Positions 23,233 through 34,313 of a DNA stretch of 64,000 bases are shown one piece after another (the first letter of the stretch is position 1; every line of letters starts with the position of its first letter). The translations under genes were made by a program, and so were the position numbers. The notes beneath the pieces were generated by a model. The model was not told where the DNA came from. It worked only from the letters and a program-made list of their open reading frames with translations, and did not search any database. Origin of the DNA: Boswellia sacra (lineage: Eukaryota > Streptophyta > Magnoliopsida > Sapindales > Burseraceae). The stretch covers positions 642,160 to 706,159 of the forward strand of contig SNVD02012892.1 in the NCBI GenBank assembly GCA_013180625.2, in the 5' to 3' direction.

Positions 23233-26200
23233 CTCCCCCTCAAGCTAGAGAATAGATATCTTCCATTCCTAGCTTGGAAATAATCTCATGAAAAGTAGGA
23301 CTGTTGAGTCCTTTAGTCAAAACATTTGCTAGTTGATTCCCAAAGGAGACATATGGTGTGTGGCCACACTCTAATTTTTCCTTGATAAAATGTCTTTCAG
23401 TCTATCTCAATGTGTTTTGTCCTGTCATGTGGGACTAGATTATGAGCAATGTTTATTGCTGACCTCGTGTCACAATAAAGCTTCATTGGTCCTTCATACT
23501 TAATCTCCAAATCATCTAAGATGATTTTTTACCATAGTAATTTGCACTCGCACAAGCCTTGAGCCATTGCTCTGAACTCTGACTCAGCACTAGACCTTAC
23601 CACCCCATTTTGTTTCTTACTCCTCCACGTTACCCAATTCCCTCCAAGAAAAAAGCAATAGCCAGAAGTAGATCTCCTATCTGTGGATGGTCCTGCAAAA
23701 ATTTGCATCTGTATAGGCTTTTAAAGTAAGTTTAGTATTTCTTTTCAATAAGACTCCTTTACTTGGACTATCTTTCAAGTACTGAAGCACTTGATAGGTA
23801 GCCTGCAAGTGTGCCTCCCTTGGATCATGCATAAACTGACTTATCACACTTACTAAGTATGCTATGTCTGGTCGGGTATGAGCAAGATAGATAAGCTTCC
23901 CTACCAATCTCTGGTACATCTTTTCATCTACAGTTGAATCTTCCTTTGCATCCCCAAGTTTATGATTAGGCTCAATAGGAGTAGCTACTGGTTTATAAGC
24001 AAGCTTTCTTGTTTTCTTCAAAAAGTCTGTTATGTATTTTTTTTTTGTAAAATAAAGATGCCCTGTCTCAAATGTGCAAACTCAATTCTAAGAAAATACC
24101 TCAATCTTCAAAGCTTTTTTTATCTCAAATTCCTTGACTAGACATTGTTTCAAAGCTTGTTTCTCTTTCTCATCATTTCCCATCACAATTATATCATCCA
24201 CATATACCAAAAGAGTTGTCACTTCCCCTAAGTCAGAATGCTTTATAAAAAGTGTGTGATGATCTTTTTGACTTTGTCTAAAACCTGTGGTTTTCATTAC
24301 TCTAGCAAATCTCCCAAACCAGGTTCTAGGCATTTGCTTAAGTCCATATAGAGTCTTTCGTAGTCTACACACCTTATTAGTTATTTCTTTTATTCCAAAG
24401 CGGGGTGAAATGCTCACATATATTTTTTCTTCTAGGTCTTCATGCAAGAAGGCATTCTTCACATCATGTTGTTGTAGTTGCCAATTAAAATGAGCCAATA
24501 ATGACAGCAAAATCCTCGCAGTATTCATTTTTACCACAGGAGCAAATGTGTCATGATAATCTACTCCATATGTTTGAGTATAGCCTTGGCAACCAATCAT
24601 GCCTTATATTGCTCTAAAGAACCATTAGCCTTGTATATCAAAGTGAAAATCCATTTGTAGTCTACCAAAATTTCCCTTTTGGTTGACCAACAATCTCCCA
24701 TGTCTTTTTTTTTTCCCAACACATCCATCTCTTTTCTCATAGCATTCCTCCATTCTTTTTTTGATAATGCCTCAGATAAAGCGTTAGGTATAGAAATAGT
24801 ATTTAGACTCATAATAAAGTTTCTATGGGATGGTGAAAAATGTTTAAAGAAACATAACGAGATAGTGGATATAAGGGTCTTCTTGTGCATTCTCTGGTAC
24901 CTTTTCTTAAAGCATTAGACAGATGAGAATATTTTGTATGTGGAAAGTCAAAACCTATCATGTTTTCGTTAGCAGAGCTTGGATTGGAGTCTTGGACTTG
25001 TATCAGACCAATAACAATTGTTTTCCTTGAGTACACCTGTGGAAATCTATAAAAGTCATAAATAGGAATAAAAACTTGAGCAGGAATGGATTTTGAGATA
25101 GATTCTGACATTAGTTTAATCGATACTATTTGAATAGACACGGTTTTAGACTCTCACATAGGTTCAATAGACACTGGTTAAGTGGACTCAATAAAGATGT
25201 TTTGAGAATTGGAGGGAATTGATGGTAGGCTAAGTGAATGAAAATCAAAGTCTTTAATTTCCATTAGTGAAATCTCCCCTTGAAGGTAACACTGTGTAAA
25301 GAAAGGTTTGTTTTCAATGAAGGTGACATCTGCAGATATATAAAATTTTTTTAAAGATGGGTGATAACATTTGTATCCATTTTGTCTAGAGGAATAGCCA
25401 ATAAACACACACTTGATTGCTTAAGGGTCCAATTTTCCTCTATTTGGGCTGTGAGCATGGACAAATGAAGTACACCCAAAGATTCTAGGTATAAGACCAT
25501 TGGAAGTGCGAAAGTGTGGATAAAATTTGGAAAGGACGTCTATGGGAGATTGGAAATCCAACACTCTGGATAATAGTCTATTAATTAAGTGTGTGGCAGT
25601 AAGAACAGCCTCCCCTAGTAGTGTTTGGGAACATTCCCATGAAATAGCAGTGCTCTAGTGGTGTAAAGCAAATGGCAATTTTTCCTTTCAGCAATCCAGT
25701 TTTGCTATGGTGTATGTATGTAGGATGACTTATGAATAATCCCCTCCTTTTCAAAGTAAAAAGATAAGACTTGGCTAAAAAAAACTCGTGCATCGTCAAA
25801 CCTAAAGCTTTTAATTTTTATCCTAAATTGGTTTTGAACCATGGAATGAAAATTTGGTACAACACTACTCATATCAGATTTGCGTTTGGGCAAAAATGTC
25901 CAAGTGACACAAGTACAATCATCAACTCGAGAAAGAAACCATTATGACCCTGAAAATGTTTAGAACTGTAGCAAGTCCCCAAATATCACTATGAATTAGG
26001 TGAAAAGGATGAGAACTTCTTTTATTACTAATATGGAAAGATAAAGAAGTATGTTTTACAAGCTCGCAAATATCACAATGAAAATCTGTAATATCTAATT
26101 CTTTAAACAAGGTAGGAAAGAAATATTTTAAAAGTCTAAATGATGGATGACCAAAACAAAAATGATGAAGCCAAATGGCATCTTTATTTAAGGAAGTAAG

Positions 26201-27442
26201 TAGTGATAAGGACAATTTATTTTATTGACTATTTTTGAAGTCCTTGGTGTTTCTAGATCATATAGTCCATTTTTCTCCTTAGCAAGTCCAATCCTCCTTC
26301 TCGAATCCTGGTCCTGAAAAACACAATAAGATGGATAGAAATTTGCATGACATCTAAGGTCTTTTGTAATTTTTTGAATTGAAACAAGATTAGCAGACAA
26401 CTTTGGCAAATGAAGAACATCTTTTAGAATAATAGATGGTGTCACAACAATATCTCCTAAACCTGCAACTATGGCTAGAGAGCCATTTGCTACAATGATT
26501 TTCTTACTGCTTGGACATGGTTTATAGGCATTGAAATATTGTGAGGAATAAGTCATATGATTGGTGGCACCCGAGTCAATTATCCAAGAGTTGTCAAAAC
26601 ACTTTTCTAAAACTTTGAGACATGTAGACCAAAGGAGAATGGAGACTTACCTGAGAGTGTCAATGAACATGCGCCAGAGGGTTTCCCAAGGGATCCTATC
26701 AAGCCTCTCAGTTTTTCAATTTCCTCATTGTTCAATCCTTCATGTTCCTGTTTTTCACTTTGATTTGATTACATATGAGCCTGGCTTTGACGTCTTTGTT
26801 ATCCTCCTCGGTAACCCCATTCATTACTTGAAGTTGATGTCTTATTGTTCAATTTCCAACAGCATTCCTTAGTATACCTTGGTTTCTTGCAATAGATACA
26901 CTAAAGATTATCTCGATTTTCTCTTCTTGATAATTTGATAGGTCTACTTTTCCACTTTCTTTAGTCTATGTTTGTTCATTTCTAGTAACCAAAGCTGATC
27001 CTTTTGGGACTTGAGGTTCAAGCATAACACCCCTTCAGATTTCTTTTGCTCGAATTAAAGAAATAGTCTTCTCCAACGATGGTGTCTCCTCTTTTTTGAG
27101 AATCTGGACCCTCACCTTCTTAAATTCAGGATTAAGTCCAGCAAGAAAATCATAGATTCGATCATTCTCAATGACAATTTTTAAGGTTGTAGTATCTTTT
27201 GCACACTTCATCTCAATGACCTAATAACGATCAAGCTCCTGCCACACACTTCGCAACGAATTCGCATATTCAGTTATAGATTTGCACCCTTGTTTGGTTG
27301 CACCAACATTGACTTTGATCTCGTACACTTGAGCTGCATCTCGGGCTTTTGAATAAGTCCGTCAAATTGAGTCCCATATATCTCTTGGACTAGTGAAAAA
27401 CATGCAGGTATAACTAATCTCAGGGTTGATTGAGTCCCATAG
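23233..27442 (-). pseudogene. Copia-B gag-pol relic (larger part)
   Basis: Read on the minus strand from 27442 down, in Copia order: C-terminal gag (27440-27000: SINPEISYTC, then KSITEYANSL), protease region (about 26590-26500: NHMTYSSQYF), GAG-pre-integrase (26215: IWLHHFCFGHPSF), integrase pieces (26100-25400), reverse transcriptase (24600-24090: FAPVVKMNTARILLSL, DVKNAFLH, LLVYVDDIIV) and RNase H (24021-23590: HTRPDIAYLVSVISQFMHD, AYTDANF). The frame is broken by many stops and shifts, so the product is dead. The RT catalytic YVDD is still present. The N-terminal gag is missing here and is found 16 kb away at 43552-43800. Confidence 0.85.
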
Positions 27443-27600
27443 CACTACAAGAAAACTTAGCTTTTATGTCACAATTTTTTTGTCACTTCTTAGAAGAATG
27501 ACATATAATTAAACTCCTACATTCAGTCAAACTCATATATGTCATTCTGTTAAAAAAGCGGGTTAAATTGTAATGACACAAATTTTAAGTCTGACACGTA
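27443..27600. repeat. CACTA terminus and subterminal repeats
   Basis: CACTACAAGAAAA at 27443-27455 is followed by TGTCAC near 27468 and 27481, ATGACAT near 27506, TGTCATT near 27541 and ATGACACA near 27574. Motifs of this kind in both orientations are where CACTA transposases bind. The matching array at the other end was not found. Confidence 0.6.
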
Positions 27601-27862
27601 TTTACCAACTATAAAAGAAAAAATAAAGGAACCCTAACCTAATTTGTCTCTTACGATCGAAAGTTTCAAGCGCCTCTTGCAGTACTCTTTCTTTGCATCG
27701 TCTCTTGATCTCTCTTGATCATGTCGTCATTTTGAGAGCTTCTTCTCCTCCTTCTCTCTTTCTTCTTCTCGTTTTTGTTCTTTCTTTTTCTCGTTTTTGT
27801 TCCTTCTCTTTCTTCTTCTCGTTTTTGTTCTTTCTCTTACTGTTATTAAGACAAATATATGA

Positions 27863-27985
27863 GAGCACTACACGATTGGAGTCGGCCAGGGCATCAGCGC
27901 CTCCATTCATCGCGCCTTGTGCATTCCTTTCAACGATGTTGTTGCCATCAAGATTCTCGATTTCGAGCGCGACAACAGCGATATG
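27863..27985 (+). pseudogene. Captured exon of a Ste20/GCK-like serine/threonine kinase
   Basis: 123 bp encode EHYTIGVGQGISASIHRALC followed by IPFNDVVAIKILDFERDNSDM. This is the glycine loop and the VAIK lysine of plant germinal-centre-like (SPS1/Ste20 type) kinases, where the family reads GxGVSAxVYRALCIPFNEVVAVKILD. The exon ends ATG|GTATTT, a usable donor. It starts directly after an in-frame TGA, and no later kinase exon (HRD, DFG) follows. The 5' side (27650-27860) looks like a pyrimidine-rich leader. It is a transposon-captured fragment that encodes part of the N-lobe only. Confidence 0.7.
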
Positions 27986-28512
27986 GTATTTTCGATTTCT
28001 CATCTTGTTTTCTCTCTCTTTTTTTTTTTCCGTTAGCGTATGTTGTGGTGTGTTGTGATAGTGTTTTGTGGAATTTCAAAGAGCTTCTAGTGTAGCTGCA
28101 CGGGAGTTTTGTGGAAGAAAAGGTCTTTTTTTTGCGTTTTAATTAATTTATTCAAATTTATTGCTTGAAAATGCTCTAATTTACGTAGCATGATAGCTTA
28201 AATACAAGCAAGTTTAATCTCAGAATTTTGGAAATTAGGTGAATAATTTAGCCAGTTTTTGTTGAAAAATAAGCGGATGTTATGAGAATGAGTCAACTAT
28301 TTATTGAATTTTTTTGAAATCTGATTTGCTTATTAGATTTCGAATTCATCTTGTTAAATTAGTTATTGAGTAAGATTTTCTCTGGTTTTTGGTATCTGTG
28401 TTCTAAAATTTTACCTGGCATGCCTTTCATTGCCGGTATTTTTGTAATTATTGCAATTTGAGATTAGTATTTTATAGGACAAATGCTATTCGGTGACATG
28501 TATCTAAAATTT
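27986..28512. other. Intron-like filler between captured fragments
   Basis: No coding signal. It begins with the donor of the kinase exon and passes into AT-rich sequence without a visible boundary before the duplicated GIP1-like block. Confidence 0.35.
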
Positions 28513-28920
28513 TGCAGAATATGAGGATGCTAAGAACTCATTATATCAAGGTTGGAATAGAATATTTTAAATACATGTTTGCTTGATTTGAATTTGTTAC
28601 TTATTGTTACTAAGATTGAGTGACAGCTAGATTTATTCTGTAAGTAATGATATTCTCTACAACAGTTAGTTCTAATAAGGAATGGAAACCCAAGCCCGCA
28701 AACCTAATATAGCTCAAGGGCCTAGAACAGCTGCTACGTCTGAGGTTTCTACTATTTTAGTAGAAGCTAGTTCCCACTTACAGCCTTTGTCAAGCGTTCT
28801 CGATTCAGAAGATGCAACGTCAAAATTGCAGAAGAAGCTTGGGGAGTTGCATCTTCCATAATGTCAACATGTTATAATTCCAAATCATATCCATGTCCTT
28901 GAATCTGAAAGAACCAATTC
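28513..28920 (+). repeat. Upstream duplicate of one GIP1-like intron/exon
   Basis: These about 408 bp repeat 30733-31140 (offset 2220 bp) with only scattered differences. The block includes the end of an intron, the acceptor AACAG and most of the exon reading SSNKEWKPK...QGP. Here the exon has a stop (CATCTTCCATAATG, near 28860) and differs at 28698-28705. It lies out of gene order, before exons that should precede it. Confidence 0.85.
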
Positions 28921-29063
28921 TTCATATGTATTTTCAAGATTTATTAGTGCGGGGAGAATGTGATGAGCAATTGTTATTTCCTTCTTCATATTCAGAATTA
29001 TGCTTTAGTATTGATATAAATTCATTCATTCCTTTAACTTAATGTTACAAAATATGAACAACA

Positions 29064-32000
29064 GAGAGCCTGCAGAGTCTCGGTGGAGACCTGGCTCACA
29101 GGGGCGGCCGGGCGAATTTCGCACCTCGTTACACGTAACACAGTAAACAATGACCAAAGCTGTTTATAATTATTATGGTTGGACTGGATTTTGCTCTTTT
29201 TAAGTTATGTTGTTGATTTCGCTGCATTTATTTCTTTCAGTAGATGCATGCAACTTATGTAGTAACAGGTAAAGAAGTATCAGTTTTATAGGTTCAGTCC
29301 AAACAAGTTTCTTTTTGTCTAAGGAGATACTAACTAGTTTTACTTTAAACATATTCTCTACCTTTGCCCTTGGATCGTCCCCAATTGATGGTTTTTTGCA
29401 GTCATCATTTTCTTGGCTACGATCTCAGTTAGGATGTCTGATTATTTAAGAACATTGGTTTGGTTACTGAACTAAAGTTTACAGTGACATAATTTAATGC
29501 ATTGCTGGAAAAAATTGGATTTCAAATCTAATTTTCTCACGTGTTCTGCATATCAGATGCTGGTGGTGGTAAGAACTCTGGTTCCGGGAGAGACAATGGA
29601 ACCAGTCAAGCTGCAGAAAAGGTTGTTGGTCTATCCTTGTCAACCTCTCAGGAAACAAACATTAAAGAAACAACTCCAGCAGCAAGGTGTTTACTGTCTA
29701 CACTTCAACTTTCTTTTGCAATTCCAATTTCTTAAGTGTTATGCACCTACAAGAAAAAATTCTAATTTACATGACGTTACAACTTAGATTTCTAATTACT
29801 TGTGCAGCTGTGTAGCTACCGTGGCCAATGGTCCTAACGGGGCAGCTTCAGGAAATGCAAGTATTGTGCATGCCTCTGATTTACCAGTAGGAACGGGCAT
29901 AAATCAACCTGAAGTGAGTCCGTCAACCGTTAGCACTAATAAGCTGGGGACCTCACACTCTTCTGTTGCTACAAAGAAGAATCCTACTATTGCGTTTGGG
30001 TCTGGGCCAACCCATGGACAGCCTGCTCCAAGCTCAAGTTCATTGTCTTCATCAACCCTCTGTTTCTCTTCTTCGGATCCTGTATGGGTGCCTTTTAATG
30101 ATTCTCGGCTCCCTGGTTCAGTGGGTACAATCAAACATGAGGTGGGGAGTCATCGGACTTCTATTGAACTTAATATTCCTGCAGAGAACAAGTTAACTGC
30201 TGGTAAGGATCTCCAAATTTTTAATCAGTGTGACATTTTTTCTCTAGTGACACTATCAGTTTTAATGAGCTTTTATTCATGATTGATAGCAGCTTCTGAG
30301 ATTGGTAGCTCATTTACGCAAGGAAAGATGCCCAGCAAATCCCAAGGTCTCACGAAAAATCCGCTAAATGAGTCTTCCCAACCTCATCTATACCAATCCA
30401 GAGTGCTTCTTCAGTTAGTCGACCTCCATCTAATTACAGTAACTGGTCACAAGAAATAATTGGCCCACAGAAAGGTATTATTTCGGACCATAGTGGACGT
30501 CTCAAATCTTGTTTCATACAATTTGGGTGTTGCTTTAAGTTTCTAAGTGTTCACATGAGTCTTTCTTATGAAAATATGGAAACATCGATGAAATTGATCA
30601 TCATATATGCTCTATTATCAACTTTTATGTTATGGATTTAATATACATTACATATTAGATTTTGGTGGGTGGTAGATTTGTAAGTTAGAATGTAAAGTTG
30701 AGACTTTTTGTTTTGCTTGAGGAATAGAGTTAGTTTTGCAGAATATGAGGATGCTAAGAACTCATTATATCAAGGTTGGAATAGAATATTGTAAATACAT
30801 GTTTGCTTGATATGAATTTGTTACTTATTGTTACTAAGATTGATTGACAGCTAGATTTATTCTGTAAGTAATGATATTCTTTGTAACAGTTAGTTCTAAT
30901 AAGGAATGGAAACCAAAGACCGCAAACCCTAATACAGCTCAAGGGCCTGGAACAACTGCTACGTCTAAGGTTTCTACTATTTTAGTAGAAGCTAGTTCCC
31001 ACTTACAGCCTGTGTCAAGTGTTCTCGATTCAGAAGATGCAACGTCAAAATTGCATAAGAAGCTTGGGGAGTTGCATCTTCCACAACGTCAACATGTTAT
31101 AATTCCAAATCACATCCATGTCCTTGAATCTAAAAGAACCAAATTGAGTTTTGGAAGTTTTGATGCTAGTTTTGGAGTAACTTCAACTTATGTCAGTGGT
31201 CCAGATAGTGATAAGAGCTCTACGCCTGTGTCCGAAACTTCTCAGGTTGTTGAAGAAACTGTGAAGGAACAACAGGCTGGAAGGTTTGTAACATGAAGTC
31301 CTTGTTTAGGTCTCAATTTAAAAAGAAATCTTTTATTTTTCCTTCCTGCGTAAATCTAGGAATAGTAAATTATGCCCTTCTCATCCTTATAGTAACTGTG
31401 TCATCTGTGGTGGTCATGATAATAGTACAGTTATTGCAGTCCTTGAATCTCATCATTAATGTAATGGTAGTAATAATCATTTGTTTATAGGGGAACCTTA
31501 TGTATCTACTTGTAGATCTTGAGGAAAGCCTTAGTTTTCCTTAATAATATTTTGGTTAATTGGTCGCCTTCATAGGCTGTGTAGATCACTGCAAAGCTTT
31601 AGTTTTCTTGTGTTATAGAAGATTGTCCTCACCTTTATATTAGTGAAGCATGTTTGTGTAACCACTGCAATGTTATTTTTTGTAAAGTTAAAATTGTTCA
31701 TAAGGATGTGATGGTCCTAATGGTGTTAAATATTGTTTTTATATATTTTCTATTTTCTCTTTGACCCACTGTTGGAATAAGCCATTACAGTTTGCTATTT
31801 TACAACTGTGAGAAACAACCTTGAGAGACTTGGTCCTTTCTTTTCATTCCATTTGTGGTAAATATTTCAGCATATAAATCCAGCTACAATAGTCTTTGTA
31901 CTATAGTATTCTTAGTACTTACATTTCACAATTTTTAAAATTGTTTTATTGTTTGTGTCCTTTTCTTTTGGGTGCCAGTCTTAAAATCTTTTCAACGTGT

Positions 32001-33612
32001 TTTTTTTTTCCAACTTAATTTTGGGAAGGAGTTTTTGGATTAATTTTGTGTGATTGGAATTAATGTTTGAGTCCATAGCTTTTCTTAGTTGGTTGTTCAG
32101 CCTGTACAATAGAGATCCCTTTGTGAGTCTTTAGTTTGTTCCTAATTTTTCTGGGCAAATTGTTAATTCTTTTCTAATTATTCTTTTCCTTTGATTTATA
32201 GCCTTTGTTTCTTGCAAAAAAAATAAAAGAAAATAACATTGCTCAATTCAATCCAGCAATCAAAACATGTTGGCAACAACTGAAGTATGAGATTATCATG
32301 ATCATCCACAATCACCTACGAATGTTCCTGAAAATTTGTCGGGTGACGATGATGTTTCAACTAGTGTTGCCCCAGAGCATAATGAATCCAAGCAAGAGAC
32401 TGCATTGCTTTCTGGAGGCCAACAATACTTAGTGGTTCATACTTCTCTGAACTACAGTTTTGGTTTTGTGCCTCCTATGATAGGAAGTCAGTTTGCACCA
32501 TTTGAAAACTCCGAGTCCCAAGCACGTGATGTTTCTCAGCTTCCAAGCTTTGTAGTAAGCCTTCAAATTTCTGCTATTTGGTGGTTTGTGTTGATCTAGG
32601 TACATCTATTTGCACACCATTTTTATTGGCAGCAGTTTTATACCTCCCACCTAATTGTTTTAAATTTTGAATGAGGTATAAGATCTTTCTTGAAATAAAT
32701 TTGAGTTGAATTTTGACCTAATAATATGATTTTCTTGGTGCTGATATTATTTAAAGCAACTTATGCATCATTGATTGTCAGTTAACTCTGTTTTTTGCTT
32801 TTAAAGTTGTTTCTCTTCATATAGGTCCAACAACCGTTTGATCCAACAAGTTATTATGCACAATTTTATCGGTCTACTGCTGATGCTGAGGGTCGCGTTT
32901 CGTCGTTCCCTTCAGCAGGAGTTACCACCAAATACAATGGGAATGTTGCATTATTGCCAACTCAGACTTCTCAGTCTCCTCAAGAGGTTTGTACCATCTA
33001 AGGATTTCAATGATTTTTTCAATAAAAGAAAAGTTCCCTATACTTTTGTTTTTTATTTCAGCATGAATATCATTTCTTGAAGAGGCTATTCAGATTTTTG
33101 TTTGTTAGTTGTATCTTTTGAAGATTTTAGGGCATAGTTTCAATCTGAACACACTTTTGATCATCAGCTGAAGTCAGATTTTTATATGTTTCTGTATATA
33201 GGGTGGCAACTCTTTAGTCCTGTCTACAGCGGGTCCAACTCCACTGGTGACTCAAGCTGCTGGGCTCATGCAAAGTTCTATAGCTGTGACTCAGCAACCG
33301 GTTCCTGTTTTTTGTCCTCCAACTGGAGTTCATATTTCACATTATCCTCCAAACTACATTCCATGTGGCCACTATTTCTCTCCATTCTATGTTCCTCCTC
33401 CTATTCACCAATTTTTAAGCAATGGTGCATTTCCTCAGCAACCACAAGCTGGAAGCGTGTATTCGACTCCACAGGCAGCAACTGCCCCAGGTGCCAAATT
33501 TTCACTTCCACGGTACAAACCTGGCACCAATACAGGAAACTCGACCCATATTGGGATGCCAAGTGGCTATGGGACGTATGGCTCCTCCCCTGCTGGTTAT
33601 ACTCCTAGTGCC
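29064..33612 (+). pseudogene. Captured GBF-interacting protein 1-like (GIP1-like) gene fragment
   Basis: Exons with conserved splice sites and phases: 29064-29140 (ESRWRPGSQG, a 1-bp frameshift in the Gly/Arg-rich part), 29557-29686, 29808-30202, 30293-30474, 30890-31283, 32257-32554, 32825-32986 and 33202-33612 (proline/tyrosine-rich, ISHYPPNYIPCGHYFSPFY). This matches the order of plant GIP1-like proteins, low-complexity nuclear factors with an N-terminal DUF1296 helical domain. That domain is absent, and so are the last exons: the coding sequence stops matching at about 33612. Disabling changes include the first-exon shift, a shift near 30390 (QPHLYQS instead of the Ser-rich frame) and a TGA near 32286 (TEV stop DYHDHP). 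Introns are retained, so it came from genomic DNA. Confidence 0.75.
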
Positions 33613-33614
33613 AA

Positions 33615-33650
33615 GGCTAATAACAAGGCTATATCGCTTTATAATGGTAT
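33615..33650. repeat. 36-bp repeat unit shared with 41965-42000
   Basis: The sequence from taataacaaggctatatc to ataatggtat immediately left of Copia-A recurs at 41965-42000 with a single internal difference. It replaces the expected GIP1-like continuation, so a breakpoint lies at about 33612. Confidence 0.8.
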
Positions 33651-34212
33651 TGTTATGCACAAGCGGAAGCGATAACCAACAGAACAACCCAAATGCACAA
33701 CATAAACTATGCTAGATAATTGAATACAATAGCAACTAAAGAGGCAACCAATCAACCAAAATACAGAAATAGAAAACACACTAGGATTTAACGAGGTTCG
33801 GTATTAGAACCTACGTCCTCGGGCGCTGCTGAAGAAACATTCCACTATCTTCAAAGAGAATTACAAACTTTTGGGCCACAACACAAATACCACAACTATT
33901 AGGCTAAACTGCAATTACCCAAATAGTTGGGTCAAACTGTAATTACCCAAACAATTGGGCAATACTAAAATACCCAAAACAAAGGGGAAAAAAACAAATA
34001 TTATAAACTTTAAGGTCCTTACTGAAAGGCCCTTAAACTATGAGGTCTTATTAGTGAGACCTTATAAATATAGGAGGTGGAATGATATTTCAAATGAGAC
34101 ACTTATTCATTTCCCAAAAGGCTTCTTTTATAAGCCTACAAAAGTCCCAAGCTTTGCTATTTAAGCAATGTGGGATCTCTCATTTTGTGCATATGAGCCA
34201 CAAAGCTCAACA
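33651..34212 (-). repeat. 3' LTR of Copia-A
   Basis: 562 bp with TGTT...AACA ends. The first 509 bp match 38479-38988. The remaining 53 bp (34160-34212) have no partner in the truncated right LTR. Confidence 0.85.
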
Positions 34213-34313
34213 AATCTCCACCTTGGCGAATATGCCAATCCACCACAAGACTTTTCTTTTTTCCATATTCTCTATCACAACTGCAACGCCTCCAAATGTG
34301 CCCAATGGCGCGA

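Noticed and set aside
27693..28095. Serine/phenylalanine-rich frames of 78-121 residues
   Set aside because: CT-rich leader sequence. The only supported frame here is the kinase exon 27863-27985.
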